Of a DNA stretch of 64,000 nucleotides, positions 1 to 8,838 are shown one piece after another (position 1 is the first letter of the stretch; every line of letters starts with the position of its first letter). Position numbers and translations under genes: made by a program. The notes under the pieces are model-generated. The model was not told where the DNA came from and made no database searches. It saw only the letters and a program-made list of their open reading frames with translations. The DNA is taken from contig JAHBUY010000004.1 in the NCBI GenBank assembly GCA_019637795.1, forward strand, positions 605,260 through 669,259, given 5' to 3'. The DNA is from a bacterium (GTDB taxonomy: Bacteria > Desulfobacterota > Binatia > HRBIN30 > CADEER01).

Positions 1-161
1 GAGCCGCGAAAGGCGGCCAGCGGATCGTCCGGGAGCGGGATCACGCGCGCCGTGGCGCCCTCGACGATCCACTCCAACGTGGTCTCCGCCTTGATGTTCA
101 GTTGCCTTCGAATGGGCGCGGGAATGGATACCTGTCCGCGCGTCGTAACCTTGGTACGCAC
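1..161 (-). CDS. AbrB/MazE/SpoVT-type DNA-binding protein, 3' end off the window
   Basis: The 53 visible residues begin MRTKVTTRGQVSIPAPIRRQ and continue to LPDDPLAAFRG at the window edge. The T-x-(K/R)-G-Q-(V/I)-x-(I/L)-P-x-x-(I/L)-R core is the swapped-hairpin DNA-binding fold of AbrB/MazE/SpoVT proteins. Such proteins are usually antitoxins of VapC/PIN or MazF toxins, or transition-state regulators. The start is a GTG at 161; a TGA lies in frame ten codons upstream, so no longer start is possible. A toxin gene, if there is one, would lie just outside the window to the left, where this frame points. The family call rests on the N-terminal motif; the partner is unknown. Confidence 0.65.
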   Translation of the reverse strand, partial: MRTKVTTRGQVSIPAPIRRQLNIKAETTLEWIVEGATARVIPLPDDPLAAFRG

Positions 162-364
162 ACGAGTCCAAGTATCATGTAAACGGCACGCTCACAAGAT
201 GCGCTATGGTGATGCACGACGTGAGACACGCTGATCGTTCCGCGACCACCGTCCGGATTCCCGCCGGCGCGCCCGAACACGCGGCCCATGCCGGCGCGTT
301 CACCGCTTGGCGTGCTCGCGCTGCCCCTTTGCCTTCTGAGCCGCCGCTTGGTCTGTGTGCTGGC

Positions 365-1717
365 GTGCGTCTCCACCGGTCACCAACGCTGGGGGTCGGC
401 TCGCTGCTCGGGCTGCTCGTCCTCGCCGCCTGCCAGCGCGGCGCGGCGCCGGTGTCGCAGCGCGACGAGGGACGCTTCGGCCACGTGCAGGCATACGCTC
501 CCACCAATGGCGGCGCCGCCGGCCTGGTGTTCCTGTTCTCCGACGCCGACGGCTGGAACGCGGCGCTCGATGCCGACGCGCGCGCCCTCGCCGCCGAGGG
601 GGTGGCGGTCATCGGCGTCGACCTGCCGCAGTACCAGCGCGGCCTGGCGGCGAGCGACGACGGCTGCCACTACCTGATCTCCGAGGTCGAGGACCTGAGC
701 AAGCGCTACCAGCGCGACCTCGAGTTCCCGGTCTACCGCACGCCGATCCTGGCCGGCATCGGCGCCGGCGGCGCCCTCGCCTATGCCGCGCTGGCGCAGA
801 CGCCGGCGGCGACGGTGGCCGGCGCGGTGAGCATCGATCCGACGCCCGCGCTCCGCACCACGGTGCCGCTGTGCGAAGGCGCGCCGACCTCGCCCGCGCC
901 GGGCGGCGGGTTCACCTACGGCGTCGCGCCCAGTCTCCCGGGTTGGTGGCTGGTCTCCCGCCGCGACGCCCTGCCGGCGGCGCTGCAGCCGCTGGCGACG
1001 CCCGGCAGCGGCGACGGCAGCCCCGCCGAGCGGCTGCTCGCCGGCGTGCGCGCCGGCCTCGCCACCGCCAGCGCCGTCGCGCCGTCGGCGCTCGCCGAGC
1101 TGCCGCTGGTCGAGATCCCGGTGGCGAAGCCCAAAGGGTTGATGGCGATCATCTATTCCGGCGACGGCGGCTGGCGCGACATCGACAAGCAACTGGGCGA
1201 GACGCTCGCCGCGGCCGGCGTGCCGGTGGTCGGCATCGACAGCCTGCGCTACTTCTGGCGCGCCCGCACGCCGGACGAGGTCGGGCGCGATCTCGGCCGC
1301 ATCATCGACGCCTACGCCACGCGCTGGCAGACGCCGCGCGTCGCGCTGATCGGCTACTCCTTCGGCGCCGACATCCTGCCCTTCGCCTACAACCGCCTGC
1401 CCGAGGCGGCGCGGGCGCGGGTCGTGCAGGTGTCGCTGCTCGGCGTCGAGCCGCGCGCCGCCTTCGAATTCTCCGTCACCGGCTGGTTCGGCGGCGCGCC
1501 GCCGGCCGACGCCCCCGCCGTGCTGCCCGAGGTGCGGCGCATCGCCGCGGCGAAGGTGCAGTGCTTCTACGGCGACGAGGAGGAGGACACCCTCTGCCGC
1601 GATCCCGCCCTGGCGTCGGTGGAGATCATCAAGACCGAGGGCGGCCACCACTTCGACGGCGACTACCAGGCGCTGGCGCGCCGCATCCTCGACGGCGCGA
1701 GGCGCCGCGCCGAGTAG
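365..1717 (+). CDS. acvB: AcvB/VirJ-type periplasmic lipoprotein hydrolase (probable lysyl-phosphatidylglycerol hydrolase)
   Basis: About 450 residues. The frame is open from an ATG at 206, but the GTG at 365 places a signal directly at the N terminus (MRLHRSPTLGVGSLLGLLVL, then AAC), a lipoprotein signal with lipobox LAAC at residue 23. Two alpha/beta-hydrolase-like halves follow. The C-terminal half carries the VirJ signature: GDGGW near residue 263, nucleophile elbow GYSFGAD with Ser332, and GGHHFDGDY with His428/429. In Agrobacterium and Rhizobium, AcvB/AtvA is a periplasmic lysyl-PG hydrolase encoded with the lysyl-PG synthase gene (lpiA). Here the neighbour is mprF, convergent, with stops seven bases apart, which supports the same substrate. 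The family is firm and the substrate is inferred from family and context. Confidence 0.8.
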   Translation: MRLHRSPTLGVGSLLGLLVLAACQRGAAPVSQRDEGRFGHVQAYAPTNGGAAGLVFLFSDADGWNAALDADARALAAEGVAVIGVDLPQYQRGLAASDDGCHYLISEVEDLSKRYQRDLEFPVYRTPILAGIGAGGALAYAALAQTPAATVAGAVSIDPTPALRTTVPLCEGAPTSPAPGGGFTYGVAPSLPGWWLVSRRDALPAALQPLATPGSGDGSPAERLLAGVRAGLATASAVAPSALAELPLVEIPVAKPKGLMAIIYSGDGGWRDIDKQLGETLAAAGVPVVGIDSLRYFWRARTPDEVGRDLGRIIDAYATRWQTPRVALIGYSFGADILPFAYNRLPEAARARVVQVSLLGVEPRAAFEFSVTGWFGGAPPADAPAVLPEVRRIAAAKVQCFYGDEEEDTLCRDPALASVEIIKTEGGHHFDGDYQALARRILDGARRRAE

Positions 1718-1724
1718 GCGACGC

Positions 1725-4307
1725 CTACTTCGCCACCACCCCGCGCAGGCCGCTCGACACCAGGCTGGCGACGTTGGCGAGCACGCGCGGCAGCACCAGG
1801 CCGCCGGAGTAGACCAGGTACTTGGGCCGCCACTCGGGGTCGAACTTGCTCTTGAACTGGCGCAGGCCCTGGAAGTTGTAGAACTGCTCGCCGTAGCGGA
1901 AGGCGAGGGCGCCGACCCGGTTCCACAGCGGCGCGGCGCTGCGCGCCTCGAGGCCGGCGAGCGGCGCCATGCCGAGGTTCATCCAGGCGTACCCCTCGTC
2001 CTTCGCCCACAGCAGGATCTTGAGGAAGAGATACTCCATGACGCTGGGCGGCGCGGCCCGCAGGTAGCGCATGAGATCGGGCGACACTTCGGCGCGCTCG
2101 GCGGCGCACCAGAGGTTGGCGAAGGCGACGATCTCGCCGCGCCAGCGCACCACCGCGAGCGGGCACTGCGCCAGGTAGCCGGGGTCGAAATTGCCGAGCG
2201 AGAAGCCCTTCTCGCGCGTCCGCTTCTCGCGCAGCCAGGTGTCGGAGACCGCGCGGAGCTGCGGGATCAGCTCCGGCACCCCGTCCGGCGGCCGCACCTC
2301 GAACTCCGCGCCCTCGCGCTCGCTGGAGCGCAGGACGTAGCGCTGCTGCTTGCGGGCGCTGCCCTCGAGCGAGAACGCGGGCAGCGAGACCAGGGCTTCC
2401 TCGCCGAACTTGAGCGGCGACAGTCCCGCCTCGAGGTAGTGCGGCAGCGCCGCCGCGCTCGCCTCGTAGAACACCGGCCAGGTGTCGTGACGGTCGCAGA
2501 GCTCGAGGAAATCCCAGATCAGCTCGCGGCGGTTGTCCGTCGTGCCGACCGGATCGCCCATGGCGACGCAACTCCGGCCCGAGACCGCGTACATGAGGAA
2601 GGCGCTGCGATCGGCGTTGAACAGGAACGACTTGTCGCCGAGCAGCGCCAGGTGGCTCGCCGCCACCGGCGAGCGGGCGACGACGGCGCGCGCCGCCGCC
2701 AGGCTGTCGGCGTCGGGCGGCGCCGGCCGCAGCCGCGACGGGCTCAGGAGATGCCACACGGCAAGGGCGGCGGCGACGACGCCGACCCCGACGCCGGCGC
2801 GCAGGAAGCGCGGCGCATCGCCGAAGAAACTGAACTCCCACCACAGCTCGCGCGAGTACTCGGTGTGCTTGTGGACGAAGAAGCCGAACCACGCCGCGGC
2901 CACCAGCACCACCGTCACCGCGACGCCCCAGCCGACGGTGAAGCGCTCGCCGATGAGCGAGGCGTGACGATCGAACTCGCCGCGGCACGGCACCAGCACG
3001 CCGAGCATCGCCAGCAGCAGCAGCGACTCCTCGTAATCGAGCCCCTTGAGCAGGGCGAGCACCGCACCGGCGGTCAGCAGCACGACGGCGAGGTGGTAGG
3101 CGGCGTCGAGCCGCCGTTGCAGCCCGCTGGCGAGCAGGATCAGGCCGAGGCCGATGAGGCTGGCGAGGAAGTGCGAGGCCTCGAGCACCGACAGCGGCAA
3201 CACCTCGCGCAGCAGGTCGAGCCGGTTCGCGTGCCGCCGGCCGGCGCCGGAGAAGAGCAGCACGGCGCCGGCGGCGAAGACCGCCAGCGCCATCACCCGC
3301 GGCGCCATCTCCGATACCCAGCGCCCGGCGACGGCGCCGGCGGCGGCGAGACGGGCGCCGCGCTGGCGGATCTCGAAGGCGACCAGCAACAGGGTCGCGA
3401 GCGCCAGCGGCAGCACGTAGTAGACGACGCGATAGACGAGCAGCGCCCCGACCAGCGCCGGCGAATGGCCGTGCGGCGTCAACGCCAGCAGGATCACGGT
3501 TTCGAAGACGCCGAGCCCGCCCGGAACGTGGCTGCTGACGCCCGCCACCTGGGCGACCACGAAGAGCGCCGCGAAGTGGGAAAAGCTGATCGGCATGCCG
3601 TGCGGCAGCAGCACCCAGAGCACCGCCGCGGCGACCAGCCAATCGACGGCGCCGACCACCACCTGCGCCGCGGCGATGCCCGGCCGCGGCGGCGGCACCG
3701 TCCAGCCGCGGATGGTGAGCGGCCGGCGCCAGAACCACGGCACGACCAACGCGACGGCGACGACCCCGAGCAGCGCCGCGCCGACGCTGTGGCCGATCGA
3801 CGCCGGCAGGTGCAGGTGGGCGGCGAAGGTGACGGGATCGACCAGCAGCGCGGTGCCGGTAACGGCGCAGACGCCGACCCAGAAGGTGGCGGCGGTGAAG
3901 CCGATGAGCAGGCTGATCTCGCCCGGCGGCAGCCCCCATGAGGCATAGAGGCGGTAGCGCGGCGCGGCGCCACCGAGCACCGAGAAGCCGATGTTGTGGG
4001 CGAACGCGTAGCCGAGAAACGACGCCAGCGCGGTTCGCCGGTAGGACAGCGGACGCCCCAGGTAGCGCAGGGCGAGCGCGTCGTAGCCGGTGAGCAGGAG
4101 GTAACTGATCGCGGTCAGCCCGAGGGCGATCTCGATCTGCCGCCGGGTCAGGGCGCGCAGGGCCCGCCGCACGTCCTCGTAGTGGTAGGCGGCCAGCTCG
4201 CGGTGCAGCAGCCAGATGGCGCCGGCGAAGAGGGCGAGGACGAGGAGCGGCGTCAATCGCCGCAGCCGGGCGGTGCGCATGGCGGCTCGGAGGTAACGCC
4301 TACTCAT
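1725..4307 (-). CDS. mprF: Bifunctional lysylphosphatidylglycerol flippase/synthetase MprF
   Basis: 860 residues, the normal length for full MprF. Residues 1-490 or so form a polytopic membrane domain (flippase and lysylPG-binding part) starting RRLTPLLVLALFAGAIWLL. It contains the family features GYDALALRYLGRPLSYRR and SHVPGGLGVFE. The remaining part is the cytosolic DUF2156 aminoacyl-transferase domain, with LLGDKSFLFN, AMGDPVGT and the C-terminal WMNLGMAPLAGLE segment. It uses Lys-tRNA to lysinylate phosphatidylglycerol in the inner membrane, lowering surface charge and giving resistance to cationic peptides or acid. The convergent AcvB-like gene would remove the lysyl group in the periplasm. 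The C-terminal domain is complete, so both activities are expected. Confidence 0.93.
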   Translation of the reverse strand: MSRRYLRAAMRTARLRRLTPLLVLALFAGAIWLLHRELAAYHYEDVRRALRALTRRQIEIALGLTAISYLLLTGYDALALRYLGRPLSYRRTALASFLGYAFAHNIGFSVLGGAAPRYRLYASWGLPPGEISLLIGFTAATFWVGVCAVTGTALLVDPVTFAAHLHLPASIGHSVGAALLGVVAVALVVPWFWRRPLTIRGWTVPPPRPGIAAAQVVVGAVDWLVAAAVLWVLLPHGMPISFSHFAALFVVAQVAGVSSHVPGGLGVFETVILLALTPHGHSPALVGALLVYRVVYYVLPLALATLLLVAFEIRQRGARLAAAGAVAGRWVSEMAPRVMALAVFAAGAVLLFSGAGRRHANRLDLLREVLPLSVLEASHFLASLIGLGLILLASGLQRRLDAAYHLAVVLLTAGAVLALLKGLDYEESLLLLAMLGVLVPCRGEFDRHASLIGERFTVGWGVAVTVVLVAAAWFGFFVHKHTEYSRELWWEFSFFGDAPRFLRAGVGVGVVAAALAVWHLLSPSRLRPAPPDADSLAAARAVVARSPVAASHLALLGDKSFLFNADRSAFLMYAVSGRSCVAMGDPVGTTDNRRELIWDFLELCDRHDTWPVFYEASAAALPHYLEAGLSPLKFGEEALVSLPAFSLEGSARKQQRYVLRSSEREGAEFEVRPPDGVPELIPQLRAVSDTWLREKRTREKGFSLGNFDPGYLAQCPLAVVRWRGEIVAFANLWCAAERAEVSPDLMRYLRAAPPSVMEYLFLKILLWAKDEGYAWMNLGMAPLAGLEARSAAPLWNRVGALAFRYGEQFYNFQGLRQFKSKFDPEWRPKYLVYSGGLVLPRVLANVASLVSSGLRGVVAK

Positions 4308-4356
4308 AGCCGCGGGCGTGCGCCGCCGCCAGCGCGCGGCGCCGATCGTCCCGCGC

Positions 4357-4659
4357 TCAGCGCCGCTCGGCGGAGGGCAGCAGCTCGATCTGGCCGGGCA
4401 ACGGGCGGTCGCGCTTGGCCTTCGCGCGCGGCGCCCGGCCGGGGTTGGCGGGCTCGAAGAAGACCGCCAGGTCGATGTCGAAGGCGTCGGCGATCGCCTC
4501 CAGGTGGTGGATCGTCGGCACGTGGCGGCCGCTCTCCCAGCGGCGGACCGTGCTCGCCGAGACCGCGCCGACGCGCGCGGCGAAGCCCTCCGGGCTCAGC
4601 CCGAAGGCGAGGCGCAGATTGCGCAGATTGACCGGGTTCCAGCGCTGACCGCGACCCAT
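4357..4659 (-). CDS. Small XRE-type helix-turn-helix regulator
   Basis: 100 residues starting MGRGQRWNP. Residues 10-70 match an XRE/Cro HTH: LRNLRLAFGLSPEGFAARV, then SASTVRRWESGRHVP and HHLEAIADAFDID. The C terminus is a basic, Pro-rich tail of about 30 residues. The W-E-S-G-R turn is typical of phage-type and toxin-antitoxin-type repressors. The chosen ATG at 4657-4659 is where similarity to the fold begins; the frame stays open upstream through the dockerin gene but only as a shadow. It lies downstream of the secreted dockerin-like gene on the same strand, separated by a hairpin, so it may be read from the same transcript. Its target is unknown. Confidence 0.7.
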   Translation of the reverse strand: MGRGQRWNPVNLRNLRLAFGLSPEGFAARVGAVSASTVRRWESGRHVPTIHHLEAIADAFDIDLAVFFEPANPGRAPRAKAKRDRPLPGQIELLPSAERR

Positions 4660-4677
4660 GGCCGTCCGGTTACACCA

Positions 4678-4716
4678 CCGGGCACGGAGAAGCACGGGCG
4701 GCCTCTCCGTGCCCGG
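4678..4716 (-). terminator. 13-bp perfect hairpin between dockerin-like gene and HTH gene
   Basis: Arms CCGGGCACGGAGA (4678-4690) and TCTCCGTGCCCGG (4704-4716) are perfectly complementary around a 13-nt loop. It begins 11 nt after the stop of the 4728-5894 gene. No U-tract follows on the minus strand, so it may be an mRNA-stabilising or Rho-linked structure instead of an intrinsic terminator. Confidence 0.55.
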
Positions 4717-4727
4717 CAGCGGAGTGT

Positions 4728-5894
4728 CTACTGGCAGTCGGCGCCCAGCAGGACGGCGAGGTCGCCGAGCGCCGAGCCGAACAGGTTGATCGCGCCGCGC
4801 GCCTTGAGCCCCGCCAGGTCCCTGCTGCTCAGCGCCGAGCACGTCACCGGCGCCCCGCTGCTGCTCGCCGGCGTGCCGTTCTTCGGCACCGTGGCCGAGG
4901 CGTTGAAGTTGGCCGTGGTGATCAGGGTCGATGCCGTGGCGGTGGTCAGCGGCACGCAGGCGCTGCCGAGATTGATCGTGATGTCGGTGCCGTCGCACGG
5001 CGCGGCGCGCTCGACGGTCAGGGCGGCGCCCAGGTTGCACTGCATCTCGCCCGGGCGGCCCGCGGCGCCGGCGGCGGGATCCAGGCAACTGCACTGGCAG
5101 ATGTCGAAGTTGGCGCCGACCGGATCGGGCCCGTTGCAGGCCCCCTTGTCGGGCAGGCAGTCGGCGTCGTTCGAGCAGGAGACGTCGTCGGTCAGCGAAC
5201 AGTAGCCGGTGCAGCCGGAGAGCGAGGCGACGCGGGGCGCGCACGCGGTCGCGCACTCCGCCGCGCACGCATCGTTGCCGCCGCAGGAGCCGATGTTGCC
5301 GGACGAGCGCAGCTCGAGCCCGAGCGGAGCGCCGCCGTCGCACTCGACGACGGCGCTCGGGCACGGCTCGCTCCGCGGCGCGACGCAGACGAAACCGATG
5401 GCCGGAATCGAGATGGGCTCGATCGTGCCGACCGTGCAGGCGCACTCGCCGCTGGCGGCATTCTCCGGCACGTCGCAATCGACGTTGATCGATCCCGTCA
5501 GGGTCAGCGCGATGGGGTTGTCCGCGGCCCCGAAGTAGAGCTGGAGGCTGCTGTCGCCGCCCAGGGTGCAGTTGCCGGCCTCGGGGGTCTCGGTCGGCGT
5601 CGCCGAGGGCGTGGCGGTGGGCGTCGGAAGCTCGGGACAGCCGTTGAGGGCGTTGTTCACGCCGAGGATGAGCTGCGCGATCGTCACCTCGCCCTGACCG
5701 TTGGCGAACGCCGGACAGGCGCTCACCGGCTGCTCGCCGAGCGCGATGTTCACGCCGATGATGAGCTCGTTGATCGCCACCTGGCCGTCGCCGTTGCAGT
5801 CGCCGACGCACTGCGCGCCGGCGCGCCCGCCGGACGTGGCGAGCAGGATGGTTGCGAGGAACAGGGCCGCGGTGAAGCCGCTTCGAGTGTCCAT
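4728..5894 (-). CDS. Secreted dockerin-like, cysteine-rich protein (paralogue of 6067-7380)
   Basis: 388 residues with an N-terminal Sec signal (hydrophobic ALFLATILLATSGGRAGA, cleavage before QCVGDC). A two-loop dockerin-type module follows at about residues 27-90. Loop 1 DCNGDGQVAINE is a complete EF-hand-like calcium loop; loop 2 (ANGQGEVTIAQ) has lost its acidic ligands. Each loop is followed by a helix of type LIIGVNIALG. A short T/P linker (TPTATPSATPTETPE) leads to a C-terminal domain of about 275 residues rich in paired cysteines (GECACTVG, CQCSCLDP). A GGAGGGG ribosome site precedes the ATG. The C-terminal domain is shared with the next gene upstream. No enzymatic motif is seen, so the function is unknown. 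Confidence 0.8.
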   Translation of the reverse strand: MDTRSGFTAALFLATILLATSGGRAGAQCVGDCNGDGQVAINELIIGVNIALGEQPVSACPAFANGQGEVTIAQLILGVNNALNGCPELPTPTATPSATPTETPEAGNCTLGGDSSLQLYFGAADNPIALTLTGSINVDCDVPENAASGECACTVGTIEPISIPAIGFVCVAPRSEPCPSAVVECDGGAPLGLELRSSGNIGSCGGNDACAAECATACAPRVASLSGCTGYCSLTDDVSCSNDADCLPDKGACNGPDPVGANFDICQCSCLDPAAGAAGRPGEMQCNLGAALTVERAAPCDGTDITINLGSACVPLTTATASTLITTANFNASATVPKNGTPASSSGAPVTCSALSSRDLAGLKARGAINLFGSALGDLAVLLGADCQ

Positions 5895-5965
5895 GGGATC
5901 CCCTCCGCTGATGGGTTGGCGAGTCGCCTGTGCCTACCCTAGCAAGCAGGCGCCGGCCTGGGAGG

Positions 5966-6002
5966 AAAAAAAGTGGGGGCTCGGGCGACCGCCCGAGCCC
6001 CC
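5966..6002 (-). terminator. Intrinsic terminator after the 6067-7380 gene
   Basis: A perfect 12-bp stem (GGGGGCTCGGGC at 5975-5986, GCCCGAGCCCCC at 5991-6002) encloses a 4-nt loop. On the minus strand it is followed within two bases by a run of seven T (A7 on plus, 5966-5972). This is the clearest Rho-independent terminator in the window, and it separates the two dockerin-like paralogues into independent transcripts. Confidence 0.88.
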
Positions 6003-6066
6003 GGATCCATTCGCGGCGAACGCAACGGAGGGACCGCGCTGGGCGGCACGGCCCCTCCGCTTCAGG

Positions 6067-7380
6067 TCACTGACAGACGAAGGTGTTGCGGCTGCGGATG
6101 TCGCCCAGCGTCGAGTCGAAGAACCCGAGCTGGCCGACCAGCTTCAAGCCGGTGATGTTGCCGGCCTTGAAGCTCTCGCAGCTCACCGGCGCGCCGTTGA
6201 CGGACTCCGGCCCGGTGGCCGGAAGCGTGGCGGTGGGGCTGTTGTTGGCCCTGATGATGACGCCCGTCGAGGTCTCGCTGCTCACCGCGCCGCACACCGG
6301 CGCCAGTTGGATGGTCGCCGGATCGCCGCAGACGCCGTTGGTCGGCAACTCGACGTTGATCTGGGTGCCGAGGTTGCACGACAGGCCGCCGGCGGCGCTG
6401 GCATCGCCGATCCGGGTGCCGGAGCAGACGCAGTTGCAGGTGTCGAAGTGCGCCACCGGCTCGCCGCCCGGGCACTGACCGCCCGGGCACTCGCTGTCGC
6501 GGTTGCACTCCATCTCGTCGGCGCTGCCGCCCTGGCAGTAGCCCTCGCAGCCGTAGTTCTGGCGCGCGAAGCCGGCGCCCAGCGAGGCGCAGTGCGCGTC
6601 GCAGCTCTCGGCGCAGTCGGCGTTGCTGGTGCAGGTGCCGATGTTGTGGTTGGCGTTCAGGTCGACGTCGAGCGCGGTGCCGCCGTCGCAGTCGATGCTC
6701 CCCGCCTCGCAACCGCTGGCCGGGTTGACGCAGACGTCGCCGATCGACGGGATGATGACCGGATCGAACTGCTGCAGCGTGCAGAAGCACTCGGCCGTGC
6801 CGTCGGCGCCGGGCGCGCCGCAGTCGATCTCGAAGGTGCCGGTGGCCGGCAGCGCCAGCGGCAGCGCCGCGGTCTGCAGGAAGAGCTGGCTGCCCTGACC
6901 CAGGTCGCACACGTGGGCGCCGAGATTGTTGTTCGGGGCCTCGGTCGCCGTCGGCGTCGGGGTGCTTTCCTGTTCCGGCGTGTTGGTGATGGTCGCCGTG
7001 GCCGTGCCCGCCGGCAGAGTCGGCGTGTGGGTCGGCGTGTCGATCGGCGGCACGGTGTTGGTCGGCGTGTCCACCGGGACCGTGTTGGTCGGCGTGTTGA
7101 CCGCTGGACAGCCATTGAGCGCGTTGTTCACGGCGGTGATCAGCTCGTTGATGGTGACCATGCCGTCACCGTTGACGTCGTACGATTCGCAGGCGGTGAT
7201 CGGCTGGCTGCCGAGCGCGATGTTGACGCCGATGATCAGCTCGTTGATGGCGACCATGCCGTCGCCGTTGCAGTCACCGACGCACTCCTGCGCCCGCGCC
7301 GGCGCGGTCGCCAGCAGCGCGGCCAGTGTACAGCCCATGGCGAGCGTCGCCGCCCGCCACCCCAGGTAGCGTTGCATCAT
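6067..7380 (-). CDS. Secreted dockerin-like, cysteine-rich protein
   Basis: 437 residues. Signal peptide (TLAMGCTLAALLATAPARA), then a dockerin-like pair in which both loops keep calcium ligands: DCNGDGMVAINE and DVNGDGMVTINE, each followed by an L-I-x-x-V-N-x-A-L-(G/N) helix. A T/P-rich linker contains repeats of NTVPVDTPT/NTVPPIDTPT. The C-terminal domain aligns by eye with that of 4728-5894: the order of blocks GTFEIDC, AECFCTL, ASGCEAGSIDCDGG, CTSNADCAESCDAHCA, CNCVCSGTRIG and LSCNLG is the same. Strong ribosome site AAGGAGGG lies 5 nt before the ATG. The pair probably arose by duplication. Function unknown; extracellular or surface location inferred. Confidence 0.82.
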   Translation of the reverse strand: MMQRYLGWRAATLAMGCTLAALLATAPARAQECVGDCNGDGMVAINELIIGVNIALGSQPITACESYDVNGDGMVTINELITAVNNALNGCPAVNTPTNTVPVDTPTNTVPPIDTPTHTPTLPAGTATATITNTPEQESTPTPTATEAPNNNLGAHVCDLGQGSQLFLQTAALPLALPATGTFEIDCGAPGADGTAECFCTLQQFDPVIIPSIGDVCVNPASGCEAGSIDCDGGTALDVDLNANHNIGTCTSNADCAESCDAHCASLGAGFARQNYGCEGYCQGGSADEMECNRDSECPGGQCPGGEPVAHFDTCNCVCSGTRIGDASAAGGLSCNLGTQINVELPTNGVCGDPATIQLAPVCGAVSSETSTGVIIRANNSPTATLPATGPESVNGAPVSCESFKAGNITGLKLVGQLGFFDSTLGDIRSRNTFVCQ

Positions 7381-7618
7381 TTCTTCCCTCCTTTTTTCGC
7401 CCAGTTAGAGAATGAGGATGGTTGCCGTACGAAAACCATCCCCAACAAAGGCAGTTTTGTCTAGTCGAATCGCCGCGAAGGGTCAAAGCGCTGCGCGATG
7501 CCGACGCGGGGCCGCTCCCCGCGGGTCCCGGGGCGCACGCCTTGCCGCGGCGACGCCGCGGGGCGGGAGCGGGCGTCACTCCCTTGCATTGCGACGCGCG
7601 GGATTTGCACAATGCCGC

Positions 7619-7891
7619 ATGCGCTCGTGGCAGGTGATGGCGATGCTGGCGCTGCTCGCCGCGACACCGGCGTTGGGTGGGGAGCGCGAGGTCGACGTGA
7701 ACCGGCCCCGCAGTCCGTTCGACTGCGACCTGCCGATCGGCATCGACTGGTACGGGTCGACGGCGCGCTGCCTCGACGAGCTGTGCGGCAACTTCAACGT
7801 CATCAACGAGTGGCTGTTCGTCGACGACCACAAGCGCCGTCGCCGCAACCCCTGCTACGGCCGCAACCCGACCTCGTTCGACGGCCAGTGA
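7619..7891 (+). CDS. Small secreted cysteine-containing protein of unknown function
   Basis: 90 residues. The first 20 (MRSWQVMAMLALLAATPALG) are a plausible Sec signal; the mature part of about 70 residues has four cysteines (FDCDL, RCLDELC, NPCYG) and a basic patch KRRRRNP near its end. I do not recognise a family. The ATG at 7619 is chosen because it begins the signal peptide; the frame is open upstream but without a leader. Its stop overlaps the GTG of the MpaB-like gene (7888-7891), so the two are probably translated together. Confidence 0.55.
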   Translation: MRSWQVMAMLALLAATPALGGEREVDVNRPRSPFDCDLPIGIDWYGSTARCLDELCGNFNVINEWLFVDDHKRRRRNPCYGRNPTSFDGQ

Positions 7892-8769
7892 GCCCGCCCG
7901 CGATCGACCGCGCCGGCCTGGCGCGCCTGCGCGCCGCCACCGGCCGACGGCGCATCGATCCGAGCGCCGGGCTGTTCGCGCCCGACAGCATCACCCGGCG
8001 CGTCAATCGCGAGGCCGTCCTGCTGCTCGGCGGCGGCCGGGCGCTGCTCCTCCAGGTCGCCCATCCGCTGGTCGCCGCCGGCGTCGCCGCCCACAGCCGC
8101 TTCGAGCGCGAGCCGCTGCAGCGCCTGGTGCGCACCCTGCAACTGACCCTGACCATCGTCTTCGGCAGCGCCGCCGAGGCGCTGAGCGCGGTGCGCGGCA
8201 TCGAGCGGGCGCACGCCCGCGTCCACGGACGGCTCGAGCGCGCCTGCGGGCCGTTCCGCGCCGGCACGCCCTACGATGCCAACGATCCGGCGTTGCTGTT
8301 GTGGGTGCACGCGACCCTGGTGGACAGCGCCCTCGCCGCCCACGACCGCTTCCTCGGCCCGCTCAGCCCCGCCGAGCGGCGGCGGTTCTACGACGAGTCG
8401 CGGCTGACGGCGCGTCTGTTCGGCATCCCCGACGCGGCGGTGCCGCCGACCTACGCCGCCTTCCGCGCCTACCTGCGCGGCATGCTGCGCGGCCCGACCC
8501 TCGCCGTCAGCCGCGACAGCCGCGCCATCGCCGCCTCGCTGCTGAGCCCGCCGCTGCCGCCCGGGCTGCGCCAGCTCGCCGCCACCACCCGCCTGTTCAC
8601 CGTCGGACTCCTGCCGGAGGTGATCCGCGAGCGCTACGGCTATTCCTGGGGTCCGCTGCGCGAGCGCGCCCTCGACGCCACCGCCCTCGCCCTGCGCGCC
8701 GGCGTGCCGTGGCTGCCGTCGCTGCTGCGCCACTTCCCGCAGGCGCGGCGCTCCGCCGCGGTCGCCTGA
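7888..8769 (+). CDS. DUF2236 / MpaB-family oxygenase-like protein
   Basis: 293 residues from the GTG at 7888, which shares GTGA with the preceding stop. DUF2236 features are visible: an N-terminal INREAVLLLGGGRALLLQVAHP-like stretch (residues 33-55), an H-x(3)-HG segment (RAHARVHG), and the DPALLLWVHATLVDSAL block whose histidine is invariant in the family. Characterised relatives include fungal MpaB, a membrane-associated oxygenase, and rubber oxygenase Lcp, which bind haem or metal through conserved histidines. The substrate cannot be told from sequence. A free-standing DUF2236 of about 300 residues is common in Actinobacteria and in environmental high-GC genomes. Confidence 0.78.
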   Translation: MSPPAIDRAGLARLRAATGRRRIDPSAGLFAPDSITRRVNREAVLLLGGGRALLLQVAHPLVAAGVAAHSRFEREPLQRLVRTLQLTLTIVFGSAAEALSAVRGIERAHARVHGRLERACGPFRAGTPYDANDPALLLWVHATLVDSALAAHDRFLGPLSPAERRRFYDESRLTARLFGIPDAAVPPTYAAFRAYLRGMLRGPTLAVSRDSRAIAASLLSPPLPPGLRQLAATTRLFTVGLLPEVIRERYGYSWGPLRERALDATALALRAGVPWLPSLLRHFPQARRSAAVA

Positions 8770-8838
8770 ACGGCGCGGCGGCCGCGCCGGCGGCGCCGCG
8801 CTTTGCTTCCACTGGTCGGTGTGCCAGGGTCGCCCGCC

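Noticed and set aside
52..234. Short plus-strand frame at the left end
   Set aside because: It is antisense to the AbrB-like gene and has no ribosome site or recognisable sequence.
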